This document shows, one piece after another, positions 29,337-39,600 of a stretch of 64,000 nt of DNA. The position numbers and the translations under genes are program-made. The stretch is from positions 372,001 through 436,000 of the forward strand of contig JAEUHC010000027.1 of the NCBI GenBank assembly GCA_016794785.1, given 5' to 3'. Source of the stretch: Opitutaceae bacterium. Its GTDB lineage: Bacteria > Verrucomicrobiota > Verrucomicrobiia > Opitutales > Opitutaceae. A model generated the notes under the pieces. The model searched no databases. It was given only the letters and a program-made list of their open reading frames with translations, and was not told the DNA's origin. How positions within the stretch are numbered: position 1 is the first letter of the stretch; each line of letters starts with the position of its first letter.

Positions 29337-30059
29337 ATGGACGATTCCTCCAGCGCTAGCGCGGCTCCGGCGAGTCACAGTCCGCGAAATCAACTGTCAT
29401 TTTTTTCTCTTCTTCTAAAGAGATCGGGTGCTGTTTTCGCGGGGGTCGCCGCTTTAATGACAGCCGGGCTAAAGTGGGACACAACTGCCAATTTAATGCT
29501 CGGCCTTCGTCCTTCGTATAATCGAGCGCTGGTCGGAGTGCGGGCACTATCAAACCCGGAATTGCCTTTTAAGGTGTTGAACGACGGCGCCAAGGAGCCA
29601 ATTGAAATCAAAGTCGCTGCCTTACCGATAACTGACCCGGGATTTTCGCCGCTCATTACTTTTCTTGATTCCGATGTAGCCCGCCAAAAATGGACGCAAA
29701 ATGAGCGCCTGGAACGAAAAATCGCCGGTCCTGATTCTGATGAATCCAAGTTCATTCCTCAGGTTAATTTTATGAGAGTGAAAACGATAATCTCTTTTGA
29801 AGTCGGCGGGACGAGGGCTGGCACCATTTTCCTGACACCACCGTATAAGCTCGGGGTATTTTACCCGGAAGACAGACTACGGGGCCTCTACGAGTTTCTA
29901 TCCTTTGAGGAACTGAGACTAGACCTCAGGAAGTTTCACAAAGAACATCTTGAAAACATTGCAGCATGGGGTGCTGGCATCGGTGTTCTCATGGTGGTGC
30001 TCGGTTGGGTGCTTTGTAAGGTGTCTCCAAAATCGTTCCCGATTACACCACCAGGGTGA
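29337..30059 (+). CDS. AT-richer orphan membrane protein, function unknown
   Basis: 240 residues that I do not recognise. There is a hydrophobic segment at about 30-48 (GAVFAGVAALMTAGL) and a C-terminal transmembrane helix at about 210-230 (AAWGAGIGVLMVVLGWVLC), with a soluble domain between them, probably outside the cytoplasm. Base composition differs sharply from the neighbours: two sampled 60-base rows have 45% and 47% GC, while a row in the preceding gene has 77%. Codons such as TTA and ATA, rare nearby, appear here. The 167 bases upstream are also AT-rich and hold TTGAAC at 29267 with TATA-like sequence after it, a weak promoter candidate. Recent acquisition is likely. Confidence 0.6.
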   Translation: MDDSSSASAAPASHSPRNQLSFFSLLLKRSGAVFAGVAALMTAGLKWDTTANLMLGLRPSYNRALVGVRALSNPELPFKVLNDGAKEPIEIKVAALPITDPGFSPLITFLDSDVARQKWTQNERLERKIAGPDSDESKFIPQVNFMRVKTIISFEVGGTRAGTIFLTPPYKLGVFYPEDRLRGLYEFLSFEELRLDLRKFHKEHLENIAAWGAGIGVLMVVLGWVLCKVSPKSFPITPPG

Positions 30060-30097
30060 CTGCATCGTATTTATTTGGCTTCTAGAAATTCCACCCA

Positions 30098-31045
30098 ATG
30101 CGTCTCTACCTCCCTCTTTCTCTCCTTCTCTCCATCTCGGCGGCCGCCATCGCCCAAACTCCCGGCATCCCCAGCGCCGCCGACGCCGCGAAGAACCGCG
30201 CGATCAAGTGGGTCAATCCGCCCAAGCCCGGCCAGCTCCCCGAGGGCGTCACGCACCACACGTTTCACAGCGCGGCGCTCGGGCGCGACGTCGGCTACTG
30301 CATCTACCTGCCGCCCGGCTACGCGACCGACCCGTCGCGCCGCTATCCCGTCATCTACAATCTCCATGGCGCCGGCGGCAACGAGCTGCACAGCTTCTCC
30401 TCCGCGCGCGCCCTGCACGATGGCATCGTCTCCGGCCGCTGGCCCGCGATGATTCTCGTGCTGCCCAACGGCGGCTCGCACACGTTCTACAAGAACTCCG
30501 CCGACGGGAAACTCCCCGCCGAAACCCTCATCATCCGCGAGCTGATTCCGCATATCGACGCCACCTATCGCACCGTCGCCACGCGCGCCGGCCGCGCGAT
30601 CGAGGGTTTCTCGATGGGCGGCCGCGGCGCCACGCGCCTCGCGATGAAATACACCGAGCTCTTCTGTTCCCTGCACAACCAGGCCGGCAACGTCATCCAC
30701 CTGCTCGACCTCTACGATCCCAAGAAGCCCGACACCTACCCCAACAACTACCTCGGCCCCGACCGCGCGCGCTACGAGGAGAACGATGTTTACGCGCTCA
30801 TCAAAAAGAACGCCGCCGCCATCAAGTCCGGCCTGCGCATCGCGATCACCTGCGGCACGCGCGACGACGGCCACTTGCCGACCATCCGAGACTATCACGC
30901 CGCCCTGCTCGCCGCCGGCATCGACCACACGTATCTCGAAGTCGAGGGCCTCGCCCACGAGCACGACAAGCTCGTGACGATGTATCGCACGACGTGGTTC
31001 GACTACCACGCGGAGTCGTTCAGGCGCGCGGCTGCAAAACCCTAA
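30098..31045 (+). CDS. secreted alpha/beta-hydrolase esterase (feruloyl/enterochelin-esterase-like)
   Basis: 315 residues. A signal peptide ends near SAAAIAQ. The esterase-D-like core has YPVIYNLHGAGGNE (oxyanion region), the nucleophile elbow GFSMGGRGA, an acid in CGTRDDGH and a histidine in GLAHEHDK. This is the family of esterases that remove acyl groups from polysaccharides. It lies just before the sulfatase region on the same strand, so glycan deacylation is a reasonable inference. Enterochelin-type esterase is an alternative with less contextual support. Confidence 0.8.
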   Translation: MRLYLPLSLLLSISAAAIAQTPGIPSAADAAKNRAIKWVNPPKPGQLPEGVTHHTFHSAALGRDVGYCIYLPPGYATDPSRRYPVIYNLHGAGGNELHSFSSARALHDGIVSGRWPAMILVLPNGGSHTFYKNSADGKLPAETLIIRELIPHIDATYRTVATRAGRAIEGFSMGGRGATRLAMKYTELFCSLHNQAGNVIHLLDLYDPKKPDTYPNNYLGPDRARYEENDVYALIKKNAAAIKSGLRIAITCGTRDDGHLPTIRDYHAALLAAGIDHTYLEVEGLAHEHDKLVTMYRTTWFDYHAESFRRAAAKP

Positions 31046-31085
31046 TCGCCTTTGCAGGTCCGCCGCTTGTCGGCGCGCCGCCACC

Positions 31086-31135
31086 GTGGGAGCGGGTTTA
31101 TCCCGCGACGAGTCGGGGCCTAAAGCCCCTCCCAC
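31086..31135. repeat. two-hairpin palindrome with GTGGGAG ends
   Basis: GTGGGAG (31086-31092) and CTCCCAC (31129-31135) are terminal inverted repeats. Inside are GCGGG-TTTAT-CCCGC and GGGGC-CTAAA-GCCCC. The right half matches the element that ends uvrA at 25145. Confidence 0.85.
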
Positions 31136-31179
31136 AAATCAAACTCGCCCCCCGCCAGCCGATCCGTTGCGTTTGATCC

Positions 31180-31983
31180 ATGCGCCGCCTGCCCCTGCTG
31201 CTCCTGATCGCGTTTGCCGCCGTCGCGGCCTTCGCGGCGGACAAGAAAAAGAAGCCCGGCCCCGAGGTGCTCGTCGTGGCCGATGTGCTCGTCACCCCGC
31301 CCGAGGCGGCGCGCCCGACGAAGGAGAAACCCATCCACTACATCATCCTCGGCGGGGGCGAGCGCACTCTGGGCGACTCCATCGCGGGCGAGAAAATGCC
31401 CAAGCGCGAGGAGATCACGCGCGAGTTGGTCTCCGCGTTGGGGTCGCAGGGTTTCCGCCTCACCCAACTCGGGGGTCCCGTGCCGCAGCTCGCGATCGTG
31501 TTCACCTACGGCTCAGCCAATCTCTCGACCGTCGATCTCGACGACACCGATCCCACGACCGGCGAGACCACGACCTCGACGATCACGTTCAACCACCGCG
31601 AGATCATGGCGCTCGTCGGGGCCGACAAGGCCAGCCGCCGCCTGCTCATGTCGTCCGAGGCCGACCGCATCAACGAGGCGGCGCGCGAGGACCGGCTCTA
31701 CGTTTTCGTTGCCGCGCTCGACGTGGAGGCGCTCGCGAAGCGCAAGGAGAAGAAACTCGTCTGGCGCACCCGCATCTCGATCGAGTCGCGCCGTCAGTCG
31801 CTGCCGGATTCGCTGCACGTGATGCTCAAGACCGCTGCGCCTTTCTTCGGTGCGGCGACGGAGCTGCCCGTCTTCGTCGACGATGCCGACCGCCGGAAGG
31901 CCGAGGTGCAGATCGGCACGCCCGTCGTTGTGCCCGATCAACCCGCGCCCAAAGCTCCGCCGCCCGCTGCGCCGAAGAAATAA
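31180..31983 (+). CDS. exported protein of unknown function
   Basis: 267 residues. A signal peptide is clear (MRRLPLLLLIAFAAVAAFA), followed by a Lys-rich segment. I recognise no domain. Visible features are KPIHYIILGGGERTLGDSIAGE and a well-ordered alpha/beta-looking middle containing TITFNHREIMALVGADKASRRLL, then a Pro-rich C-terminus (PAPKAPPPAAPKK). It sits between the esterase and the first sulfatase, 21 bases before the latter, so co-expression with the sulfatases is likely. It could be an envelope assembly or lipoprotein-like accessory factor. Confidence 0.65.
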   Translation: MRRLPLLLLIAFAAVAAFAADKKKKPGPEVLVVADVLVTPPEAARPTKEKPIHYIILGGGERTLGDSIAGEKMPKREEITRELVSALGSQGFRLTQLGGPVPQLAIVFTYGSANLSTVDLDDTDPTTGETTTSTITFNHREIMALVGADKASRRLLMSSEADRINEAAREDRLYVFVAALDVEALAKRKEKKLVWRTRISIESRRQSLPDSLHVMLKTAAPFFGAATELPVFVDDADRRKAEVQIGTPVVVPDQPAPKAPPPAAPKK

Positions 31984-32004
31984 CTCCACCCCGCTCCCCT
32001 TCTC

Positions 32005-33447
32005 ATGAAACACCCCTTCCAGCTCGTTGTTCTCCTCTGCCTGCTCCCTGCCGCCTCCAACCTTTTGGCCGCAGCGGCGGCGCCCGCGAAGCCCAACATC
32101 CTACTCATCGTCGCCGATGACCTCGGCTACAACGACGTGGGTTTCCAAGGCGGGCGCGACATCCCGACACCCCACCTCGACAAACTCGCCGCGAGCGGCG
32201 TGCGCTGCACGAGCGGCTACGTGAGCTATCCGGTGTGCAGCCCGTCGCGCGCGGGCTTCATCACGGGGCGCTACCAGCAACGCTTCGGCCACGAGTTCAA
32301 CCCCCGCTGGAATCCCGCGAGCACGATCGACGGGTTGCCGCTCTCGCAATCGACCATCGGCGATGCGCTGCGCGGCGCCGGCTACAAGACCGGGATCGTC
32401 GGCAAGTGGCATCTCGGGGCGCATCCGCAATTCCATCCGAACCGGCGCGGCTTCGATGAGTTCTACGGCTTCCTCGGTGGCGGCCACCGTTTCCTGCCCG
32501 GCTCGCACGTCGATGTGGAAGTCGGCGCGGGCAAGAAGATGGAGACCCACGCCGATGCGGAGCACGCCTCGCCCATGCTGCGCAACAGCGTCGAGGAGCC
32601 GGAGCCGCCCGAGCTCACCACCAAGCTCGGCGAGGAGTCGCGCAATTACGTCGAGCGCCACGCGCGCGGCGCCAAGCCGTGGTTCCTCTTCCTCTCGTTC
32701 AACGCCCCGCACACGCCGCTCCAGGCGCGCGCCGACATGCTGGCGAAGTTCGCCCACATCGCCGACGAGCGCCGCCGCACTTACGCCGCGATGGTCGCGA
32801 CGGTGGACGAGGCCGTGGGCCGCGTCCTCGGCGCGCTCGATGCGACCGGCCAGCGCGAGCGCACGCTCGTCTTTTTCTTCTCCGACAACGGCGGCCCGAT
32901 GACCAAGCGCAACGCCAACGCTTCCCACAACGGCATCCTCCGCGGGCAGAAGGGCGATATCTTCGAGGGCGGCATCCGCGTGCCCTTCGTCGTCTCGTGG
33001 CCCGGCCGGCTGCCTGCTGGCCGCATCTACTCCGAACCTGTGATCGCGCTCGATGTGCTGCCGACCGCGCTCGCCGCCGCCGGCACGAAACACGATTCCA
33101 AGCTGCCGCCGCTCGATGGCGTGAACCTGCTGCCCTTCCTGACCGGCGAGACCAAGACCCCGCCGCATGCGCGGCTCTTCTGGCGCATGGACGACGGCGC
33201 GGCGTTCGCGGTGCGCGAGGGCAAATGGAAGTGGTTCCGAACCTACGAAAACGCCCCGCAGCTTTACGATCTCGTCGCCGACCCGAGTGAGAAAAATGAT
33301 CTTATCGCCAAGCATCCCGAGGTCGCGGCCCGGCTCGCCGCCAGCGTCGCCGAGTGGAACGGCGGCCTCGTCGCGCCCGTCTGGTTCAACAATCCCTTCG
33401 GCGGATTCATCAACCTCCCCGGTCCCGGCAAGACCGCGACACCGTGA
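32005..33447 (+). CDS. sulfatase 1 (type I, Cys-type)
   Basis: 480 residues with a signal peptide ending near LAAAAAP. The sulfatase motif CSPSR starts at C78, the residue converted to formylglycine, followed by AGFITGRYQQRFG. Metal and substrate residues are in LLIVADDLGYND, GKWHLG, and FFSDNGGPMTK. It hydrolyses sulfate esters outside the cytoplasm. It begins the sulfatase run and is followed by a palindromic repeat. The target sugar cannot be read from sequence. Confidence 0.92.
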   Translation: MKHPFQLVVLLCLLPAASNLLAAAAAPAKPNILLIVADDLGYNDVGFQGGRDIPTPHLDKLAASGVRCTSGYVSYPVCSPSRAGFITGRYQQRFGHEFNPRWNPASTIDGLPLSQSTIGDALRGAGYKTGIVGKWHLGAHPQFHPNRRGFDEFYGFLGGGHRFLPGSHVDVEVGAGKKMETHADAEHASPMLRNSVEEPEPPELTTKLGEESRNYVERHARGAKPWFLFLSFNAPHTPLQARADMLAKFAHIADERRRTYAAMVATVDEAVGRVLGALDATGQRERTLVFFFSDNGGPMTKRNANASHNGILRGQKGDIFEGGIRVPFVVSWPGRLPAGRIYSEPVIALDVLPTALAAAGTKHDSKLPPLDGVNLLPFLTGETKTPPHARLFWRMDDGAAFAVREGKWKWFRTYENAPQLYDLVADPSEKNDLIAKHPEVAARLAASVAEWNGGLVAPVWFNNPFGGFINLPGPGKTATP

Positions 33448-33473
33448 ACACCTGAATTGATTAAGCGTGATTT

Positions 33474-33551
33474 GTAGGGCTGCCGCTTGTCGGCAGCCGC
33501 AGCCCCCGTCACGGTTAAACCGTAACGGCCGACGGCGACCACGGGCCCTAC
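33474..33551. repeat. multi-hairpin palindrome with GTAGGGC ends
   Basis: GTAGGGC (33474-33480) and GCCCTAC (33545-33551) are terminal inverted repeats. GCTGCCG-CTTGT-CGGCAGC forms a perfect stem at 33479-33497, and ACGGTT-A-AACCGT lies at 33511-33523. It fills the gap between sulfatases 1 and 2. Confidence 0.85.
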
Positions 33552-33567
33552 GCAAACCTCTTTTACC

Positions 33568-35052
33568 ATGCACCGCTACCTCCGCATCCTCGTCCTCCTT
33601 GCATCTTCCCTCGGCGCCCTGCACGCCGCCCCGGCCGCGCGGCCCAACATCCTCTACATCCTCTGCGACGATATCCGGCCCGCCGCCGTCGGCGCCTATG
33701 GCTCGGCGCACGTGAAGACGCCGCACATCGACCGTCTCGCCGCGGAAGGCGTGCGATTCGCGAATGCCTTTTGCACCACGTCGCTCTGCTCGCCGAGCCG
33801 TGCGAGCCTCCTGACCGGCCTCTATGCGCACAAGCACGGCGTGCGCGACAATTTCACGGAGCTGCCCGCCAATCGGCCCCATTGGCCCGCGCGCCTGCGC
33901 GACTCCGGCTACGCCACCGCCTACGTCGGCAAATGGCACATGGGCGAGGACAACGACGCGCCCCGCCCCGGCTTCGACTGGTTCGTCACGCACAAGGGCC
34001 AGGGCAAATACTTCGACACCGAGTGGAATCTCAACGGCCAGAAGCGCGAGGTCGTTCCCGGCTACTACACCACCGTCGTCACCGACCTGGCGCTCGATTG
34101 GCTGCGCAAGCAGACACCCGGCAAGCCCTGGGTGATGGCGCTCGGCCACAAGGCCCCGCACAGCTTCTACACGCCCGAGCCGAAATACGCCAAGACCTTC
34201 GATTCTGTCCGCATCCCCTATCCGGTTACGGCCTTCCAGCTCGACGACAAGCCGGCCTGGATGAAGCAGCGCATCAACACCTGGCACGGCATCTACGGCC
34301 CCCTCTTCGAATGGCGAAAGAAGTTCCCGGACTCGCGCCCCGAGGCCGTCGTCGATTTCGAAAACATGGTCCGCGGCTACTGGGGCACGATCCTGAGCGT
34401 CGATGACAGCGTGGGCCGGCTCCGCGCCTGGCTCGAGCAGACCGGCCAGCTCGACAACACCGTGATCGTGTTCCTCGGCGACAACGGCCTGCTCGAAGGC
34501 GAGCACGGCATGGTGGACAAGCGCACCGCCCACGAGCCCAGCATCCGCATTCCCCTCATCGTGCGCTACCCCACCCTCGCGCGCGGCCGTGTCGTCGAGA
34601 AACAGGTCCTCACCTGCGATCTCGCGCCGAGCCTGCTCGAGCTCGCGGGCGCTCCCGGCCTTGGAAAAATCGACGGCGCCTCTTGGGTGAAGCTCGCCCG
34701 CACCGGCGCCGATCCCGCGTGGCGGAGCGCCTGGTTCTACGAATACAACTACGAGAAGCAGTTTCCCTACACGCCCAACGTCCGCGCCCTGCGCACGGAC
34801 CGCTGGAAATACATCCGTTACCCGCACGGCGACGGTTCGCCAGATCGTCACCTCGCCGAACTCTACGACCTCTCGGTCGATCCCGACGAGACGCGCAACC
34901 TTGCCGCCCTGCCGCAGCACGCCGCGACCGTCGCCGAGCTCCGCGCGATGCTGGCCCAGACGATAGCCGCCGCGGGCCTCACGCCCGAGACGGACAAGAT
35001 GCCCCTCGACGCCGGCATCGGCACCGAGCTGCCCGACGCGAAGATTCGCTGA
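33568..35052 (+). CDS. sulfatase 2 (type I, Cys-type)
   Basis: 494 residues with a signal peptide ending at LHAAPAA. CSPSR starts at C74, followed by ASLLTGLYAHKHG. Metal ligands are in ILCDDIRPAAVG and FLGDNGLLEGEHGMVDK. The CDDIRP and EGEHGM-K segments resemble the iduronate-2-sulfatase and heparan-type group more than the arylsulfatase group, a tentative reading. The C-terminal YDLSVDPDETRNLA is the usual family ending. It is secreted or periplasmic. Confidence 0.92.
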   Translation: MHRYLRILVLLASSLGALHAAPAARPNILYILCDDIRPAAVGAYGSAHVKTPHIDRLAAEGVRFANAFCTTSLCSPSRASLLTGLYAHKHGVRDNFTELPANRPHWPARLRDSGYATAYVGKWHMGEDNDAPRPGFDWFVTHKGQGKYFDTEWNLNGQKREVVPGYYTTVVTDLALDWLRKQTPGKPWVMALGHKAPHSFYTPEPKYAKTFDSVRIPYPVTAFQLDDKPAWMKQRINTWHGIYGPLFEWRKKFPDSRPEAVVDFENMVRGYWGTILSVDDSVGRLRAWLEQTGQLDNTVIVFLGDNGLLEGEHGMVDKRTAHEPSIRIPLIVRYPTLARGRVVEKQVLTCDLAPSLLELAGAPGLGKIDGASWVKLARTGADPAWRSAWFYEYNYEKQFPYTPNVRALRTDRWKYIRYPHGDGSPDRHLAELYDLSVDPDETRNLAALPQHAATVAELRAMLAQTIAAAGLTPETDKMPLDAGIGTELPDAKIR

Positions 35053-35242
35053 AGACGGAGCGCGTTGGCCACGACGCGCTTTCAAGGGCCGTGCCACAGA
35101 CTGAGCGCGTTGAGGGCAACGCGCGCCCTCTCGCGGCATGACAAAGTGGAATTTCGTCAGACGAATGTGTGGAGCCGGGGCTTCAGTGTTTGGCCTGGGC
35201 GTGTAGTCTGAGCGTGGTGGTGGCTGTCGCCCCCCTTCCACC
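35053..35242. other. 190-base gap between sulfatases 2 and 3
   Basis: The left part is a repeat with two hairpins (35058-35130). The right part (35131-35242) has no gene that I can support and probably carries the promoter for sulfatase 3 and the TonB-dependent receptor. Confidence 0.5.
35058..35130. repeat. repeat with two GAGCGCGTTG hairpins
   Basis: GAGCGCGTTG occurs directly repeated at 35058 and 35103. Each copy begins a hairpin: AGCGCGT/ACGCGCT (35059-35080) and GCGCGTT/AACGCGC (35105-35124). Unlike most other copies the two halves are direct, not inverted, repeats. Confidence 0.75.
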
Positions 35243-36673
35243 ATGAAACTCCCCCCGCTTCCCCGCTGCCTCGCGTCCGTCTTCGCCAATCTCGCCAGTT
35301 CTTTCTGGGTTCTCGCCGCGGTTTCGACGTCAACGTCAGCCTCCGCCCAAGCCCCGGCGGGGACGACGGACCGCCCCAACTTCATCATCATCTACACCGA
35401 CGATCAGGGCATCGGCGATCTCGGTTGTTACGGCGCGGCGGACATGAAGACACCGCACCTGGACCGGCTGGCCGCGAGGGGCGTGCGTTTCACCGATTGG
35501 CATTCGAATGCGACCGTGTGTTCACCGTCGCGTGCCTCGCTCCTCACCGGGAAATATCCGCAAAACGCCGGCATCCCCTCAATCCTCTATTCGAAGCCCG
35601 GCTTTGATGTGGCCGGCCTGCGGGCGGGCGAGACCACGCTGCCCGGCGAGTTGCGCAAGCTGGGCTATCGCACCGCCGCGGTGGGCAAATGGCATCTCGG
35701 TTCATCGCCGCACAGCCGGCCGCGCGCCCAAGGATTCGACGAGTGGTTCGGTTTTTACTCCGGCTGGATCGACTACTATTCCCACCGGTTCTACACGCTC
35801 GGCGGGCAGGCGGTTTTTCACGACCTGTGGCGAAATGACGAGGAGGTCTCGGCCGAGCCGGAATATCAGACGGAACTGCTGGGCCGTGAGGCGCGCGAGT
35901 TCGTCGCGCGGCAACCGAAGGACCGGCCGTTCTTCCTCTACCTGGCTTTCGGCGCCCCGCACTACCCGATGATGGCCCCGCAAAAATACCTCGACCGCTT
36001 TCCGGTCACGATGGATCGCGACCGCCGGATGCACTGTGCCATGGTCGCCGCCCTCGACGACGAGGTCGGGCTGCTCGTCGCCCAGTTGCAGAAACTCGGC
36101 CTCGATGAGCGCACGGTCATTTTTTTCCAAAGCGACAACGGCGCGACGGCGGAAGACCGCTCCGACCATCGCGGGCGCCCCTACCGCGGCGGGAGCAACC
36201 GCCCCTATCGCGGCTACAAGGGCAGCCTCTGGGAGGGCGGCCACCGGATGCCGGCATTGATGTGCTGGCCGGGAAAAATTCCCGGCGGCCAGGTCGTCGC
36301 CGAACTCGGCATGGCCATGGATATTTTTCCCACGTTCCTGCGCTGGGCGGGCGGCGCCGTGCCGGCCGGCCTCGACGGGGCCGACGTTGCGGGCATGGTG
36401 CAGCGTCGCGAAAAAACGCCTCATCAGGCAGTTTATTGGGACTATGAAGGTCGCGCCGCCGTGCGTGAGGGCGCATGGAAACTCCAGGTGGGACTATGCG
36501 AGGCGCTCGGTGAAACCGTGAGGCCGGAGACGTGGCTCTCCCATCTCCACGACGATCCCGCTGAGACCAAGAACTACGCTTCGGCCCATCCCGAGGTGGC
36601 CGCGGCTCTTCAAGCGAAGCTGGCGGCCTGGCAGCGCACCTGGCGCCCGGAGCCGAAGCCGACAAAGCCCTGA
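35243..36673 (+). CDS. sulfatase 3 (type I, Cys-type)
   Basis: 476 residues with a signal region up to SASAQAP. CSPSR starts at C93, followed by ASLLTGKYPQNAG. Other active-site segments are IIYTDDQGIGDLGCYG, GKWHLGSSPHSRP and FFQSDNGATAEDRSDHRG. DQGIGDLGCYG is typical of the GALNS/arylsulfatase A-like group. It is 25 bases upstream of the TonB-dependent receptor, the closest sulfatase to a transporter here, so it may act on the glycan the receptor imports. Confidence 0.92.
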   Translation: MKLPPLPRCLASVFANLASSFWVLAAVSTSTSASAQAPAGTTDRPNFIIIYTDDQGIGDLGCYGAADMKTPHLDRLAARGVRFTDWHSNATVCSPSRASLLTGKYPQNAGIPSILYSKPGFDVAGLRAGETTLPGELRKLGYRTAAVGKWHLGSSPHSRPRAQGFDEWFGFYSGWIDYYSHRFYTLGGQAVFHDLWRNDEEVSAEPEYQTELLGREAREFVARQPKDRPFFLYLAFGAPHYPMMAPQKYLDRFPVTMDRDRRMHCAMVAALDDEVGLLVAQLQKLGLDERTVIFFQSDNGATAEDRSDHRGRPYRGGSNRPYRGYKGSLWEGGHRMPALMCWPGKIPGGQVVAELGMAMDIFPTFLRWAGGAVPAGLDGADVAGMVQRREKTPHQAVYWDYEGRAAVREGAWKLQVGLCEALGETVRPETWLSHLHDDPAETKNYASAHPEVAAALQAKLAAWQRTWRPEPKPTKP

Positions 36674-36698
36674 TTTCTCCCTCACCGCGCAATCGACC

Positions 36699-39600
36699 AT
36701 GAAACTCCCCCTCCCTTTGCTCCCGTCCCCCCTGACCATCTTGGCTGCTTGGCGCTGCTCCCCACCGCGCTTTGTCCTCCTGACCGCCATGTGCGTCGCT
36801 CCGCTTTCGGCTCAGGTGGCGCCCAAGCCAGCCACCCCGCCGGCGGGGTCTGGCGAAATCATCGAGCTCTCGCCGTTCGTAGCCACCGCGGCTTCGGACC
36901 AAGGCTACGTCGCGACGAGTTCGCTCGCCGGCAGCCGCGTGAACACCCCGCTCAAGGACATCGCCGCCCAGATCGATGTGATGACGCTCGACTTTCTTAA
37001 CGACATCGGGGCGACGACCATCGAGGAGGCGGTCGCCTTCAGCACCAACAACGGCGGGGCGAACGATCAGAACACCGGCCCGAACGCCGGCATCACCACC
37101 ACCCGCGCGAGCGGCCGTGCCCGCGGTTTCGACGCGATCACCAACTCCGCCGATTTCTACGCCACGAATCTCCCCAGCGATCTCTACAACGTCGAGCGCC
37201 TGACCTTCGCCAACGGCCCGCAGTCGATCCTCTTCGGCCTCGGCAATGCCGGCGGCGCCATTGACATCGCCACCAAGCGCGCGCTCTTCCGCGACACCAA
37301 CGAAATCGGCGTCCGCGCCGATGACTACGGCTCCGTCCGTGGCACGCTCGACGTCAATCGCGTGCTCGTGCCGAAGAAGTTCGCCCTGCGTTTCGTCGCC
37401 GTGCGCAACGACGGCAAGACCCACGTCGAGGACGCCTTCAACCGGCAGACGCGCGCCTTTGGCGCCCTCACTTGGAAAATCACACCGACGACGACCCTGC
37501 GGCTGGCCGCGGAAAAAAGCGGCCAGCGCGCCTCAAACGCCAGCAACTTCATCGCGCAGGATTTCGTGAGTCCGTGGATCGCCGCCGGCCGGCCGCTCTA
37601 CGACAACTCCAGCGGCAACGCCGCCATCACCGCCGCCGCCTTACCTCTCCTGAACCGCAACACGAACGCGCTCCGCGTCTACTCCTACGGCGGCGGAAGC
37701 CCCTCCGTCCTCGTCTGGAACGGCTCCGGTCTCACCCGCGGGCCCCATCAGCTGGCCGGCGCCATCGACACTCGCGACTCCTCGTTGATCGACAACTCGA
37801 TCTTCCCGACCGATCGCGACGTGCGCGTCGGCGGCCGCATGAACATCCTCCACGGCACGCTGCTCCGCGGCGCGCTTGAGCAAAAGATCACGAACGATTT
37901 GTTCGTGGAGCTGGGCTTTAATTACGAATCCGTGGCGGAGTTGCTGGGCGGCTCTTTCGACAATGCGGAATCGCTCAACATTTTCGCCGACCCCAATCGC
38001 TACCTACCCGGCGGCACCGCCGCCGTGCGCCAGACTGCGCTGAATCCCGATGCCGGCCGCCTCTACATCGAGTCGTTTCCCACCGGCAGCGAGGTGCGCA
38101 ACCTCACCAAGGAGCTTCGCCTCACGACCTCCTACGAGTTCGACTCACAAAAGCACTTCACGGGTGTCGCCCGCCACTTCGGCCGCTACCGGCTGGCCGG
38201 GCTCGTCTCGCAGCGCATCGACGAGGATCGTTCGCAGGTCTCGCGCGGCATGATTCTCGGCACGCCCTCGTTCGTCACCGGCGACCTGCTTAACAACAGC
38301 CGCTTCATCCGCTCCCGTTTCTATCTCAATCCCGAGGGCGGTTCGTTCACGGCCCGCGCCCTGCCGGGCTCGGCAGGTGGCGACAGCCGGCTGTTCGGCC
38401 CGTGGACTTTCACGGATTCGATGCGCAACGAGTCGTTTCAAGCCACCATGTTCGATCATCCGGCCGGCCGCTCCTCCGCGACCGGCGGCTCGCGCAAGGA
38501 AATCACCACCGGGATGCTCGCGCTCCAAAGTTTCTTCCTGAAGGACCGCCTCAATATCTTCGCGGGCCGGCGCATCGATCAGTTCAAAAGTTTTCTGATC
38601 GATCCGGCCGCCCTCGTGCGTGGCGACCGTGTGACGCCCGGTGATCGACAAGGGCTCTACACTCCGCTGTCTGGCACCGGATTCTCCAGCACGGCCGCCC
38701 TCGACGACAGCACGACGACGTATTCCTACGGCACCGTCGTGCACGCGCTGAGCTGGCTTTCACTCTTCGGGAGCCGCTCGAACAACACCGCGCTCCCGCC
38801 CGGCTTCCTCGACCCCGACAATCGCCTCCTGCCCGGCATCTCGAGCGAGGGTCATGATGTCGGCTTCAGCATCGGGCTGCGGCAAAACGCGATTTCGCTG
38901 CGGGTGAATTTCTACGAGGAAAACCAGCACAACCTGATCGGCGATGGGCAGGGTGTGCGCAATGCCGCAGCCGTCATCGAGCAACGCCTGCGCGGCACGG
39001 ATCGCCCCGCTGGCATCGCCACCGTGCCGGCCGACGGCTACGATCCCGTCACCCGCGGCGATGTCTATCGCTCCGTCGAGGACAAGATCGGCAAGGGCAT
39101 CGACGTCACGCTCGTGGCCCGCGTCACCGCCAACTGGGACTTGCGCATTGCCGGCGGCAAGCAGCAGACCCGCGTCTTCAACAAGGATCTCGACTTCGCC
39201 ACGTGGACAGCGCGCCGGCTGCCGGTCTGGCAGCAGTTTGGCGGCCTCGGCTGGGATCGCGTGTCGATTTCGACCAGCGATCCGCGCACCGTGCAGCAGT
39301 ATTACGATCAGATGATCGCCGCGGAGATCGTGCGCCAGCAGCTGCGCAACAACCTCCCGCGTTTCCGCCAGCGCGAGTGGCGCGGCAGCCTCTTCACCAA
39401 CTATCGCTTCAGCGACGGCGCGCTCAAGGGCCTGAACCTCGGCGGCGGCGTCCGCTGGCTCGACCACACCATGATCGGCCTGCGCCAGCGGACGTTTCCG
39501 GACGGATCGAGGGGCGATGATGTGACCCAGCCGATCTTCGGGCCCTCCCTGTTCTACGTCGATGTGCTGCTCGGCTACGGTGGAAGAACCAAGCTGTTTG

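Noticed and set aside
32037..32085. Possible heptad array in the signal peptide of sulfatase 1
   Set aside because: CTGCC/TGCCTGC-like wording is present, but the 7-base phase is not kept for more than two units; ordinary signal-peptide codons explain it.
32101..35391. 1096-codon open frame on the minus strand opposite sulfatases 1 and 2
   Set aside because: The plus strand encodes two complete sulfatases with signal peptides and active sites. In such GC-rich DNA, stop-poor antisense frames are expected, and the translation shows no domain.
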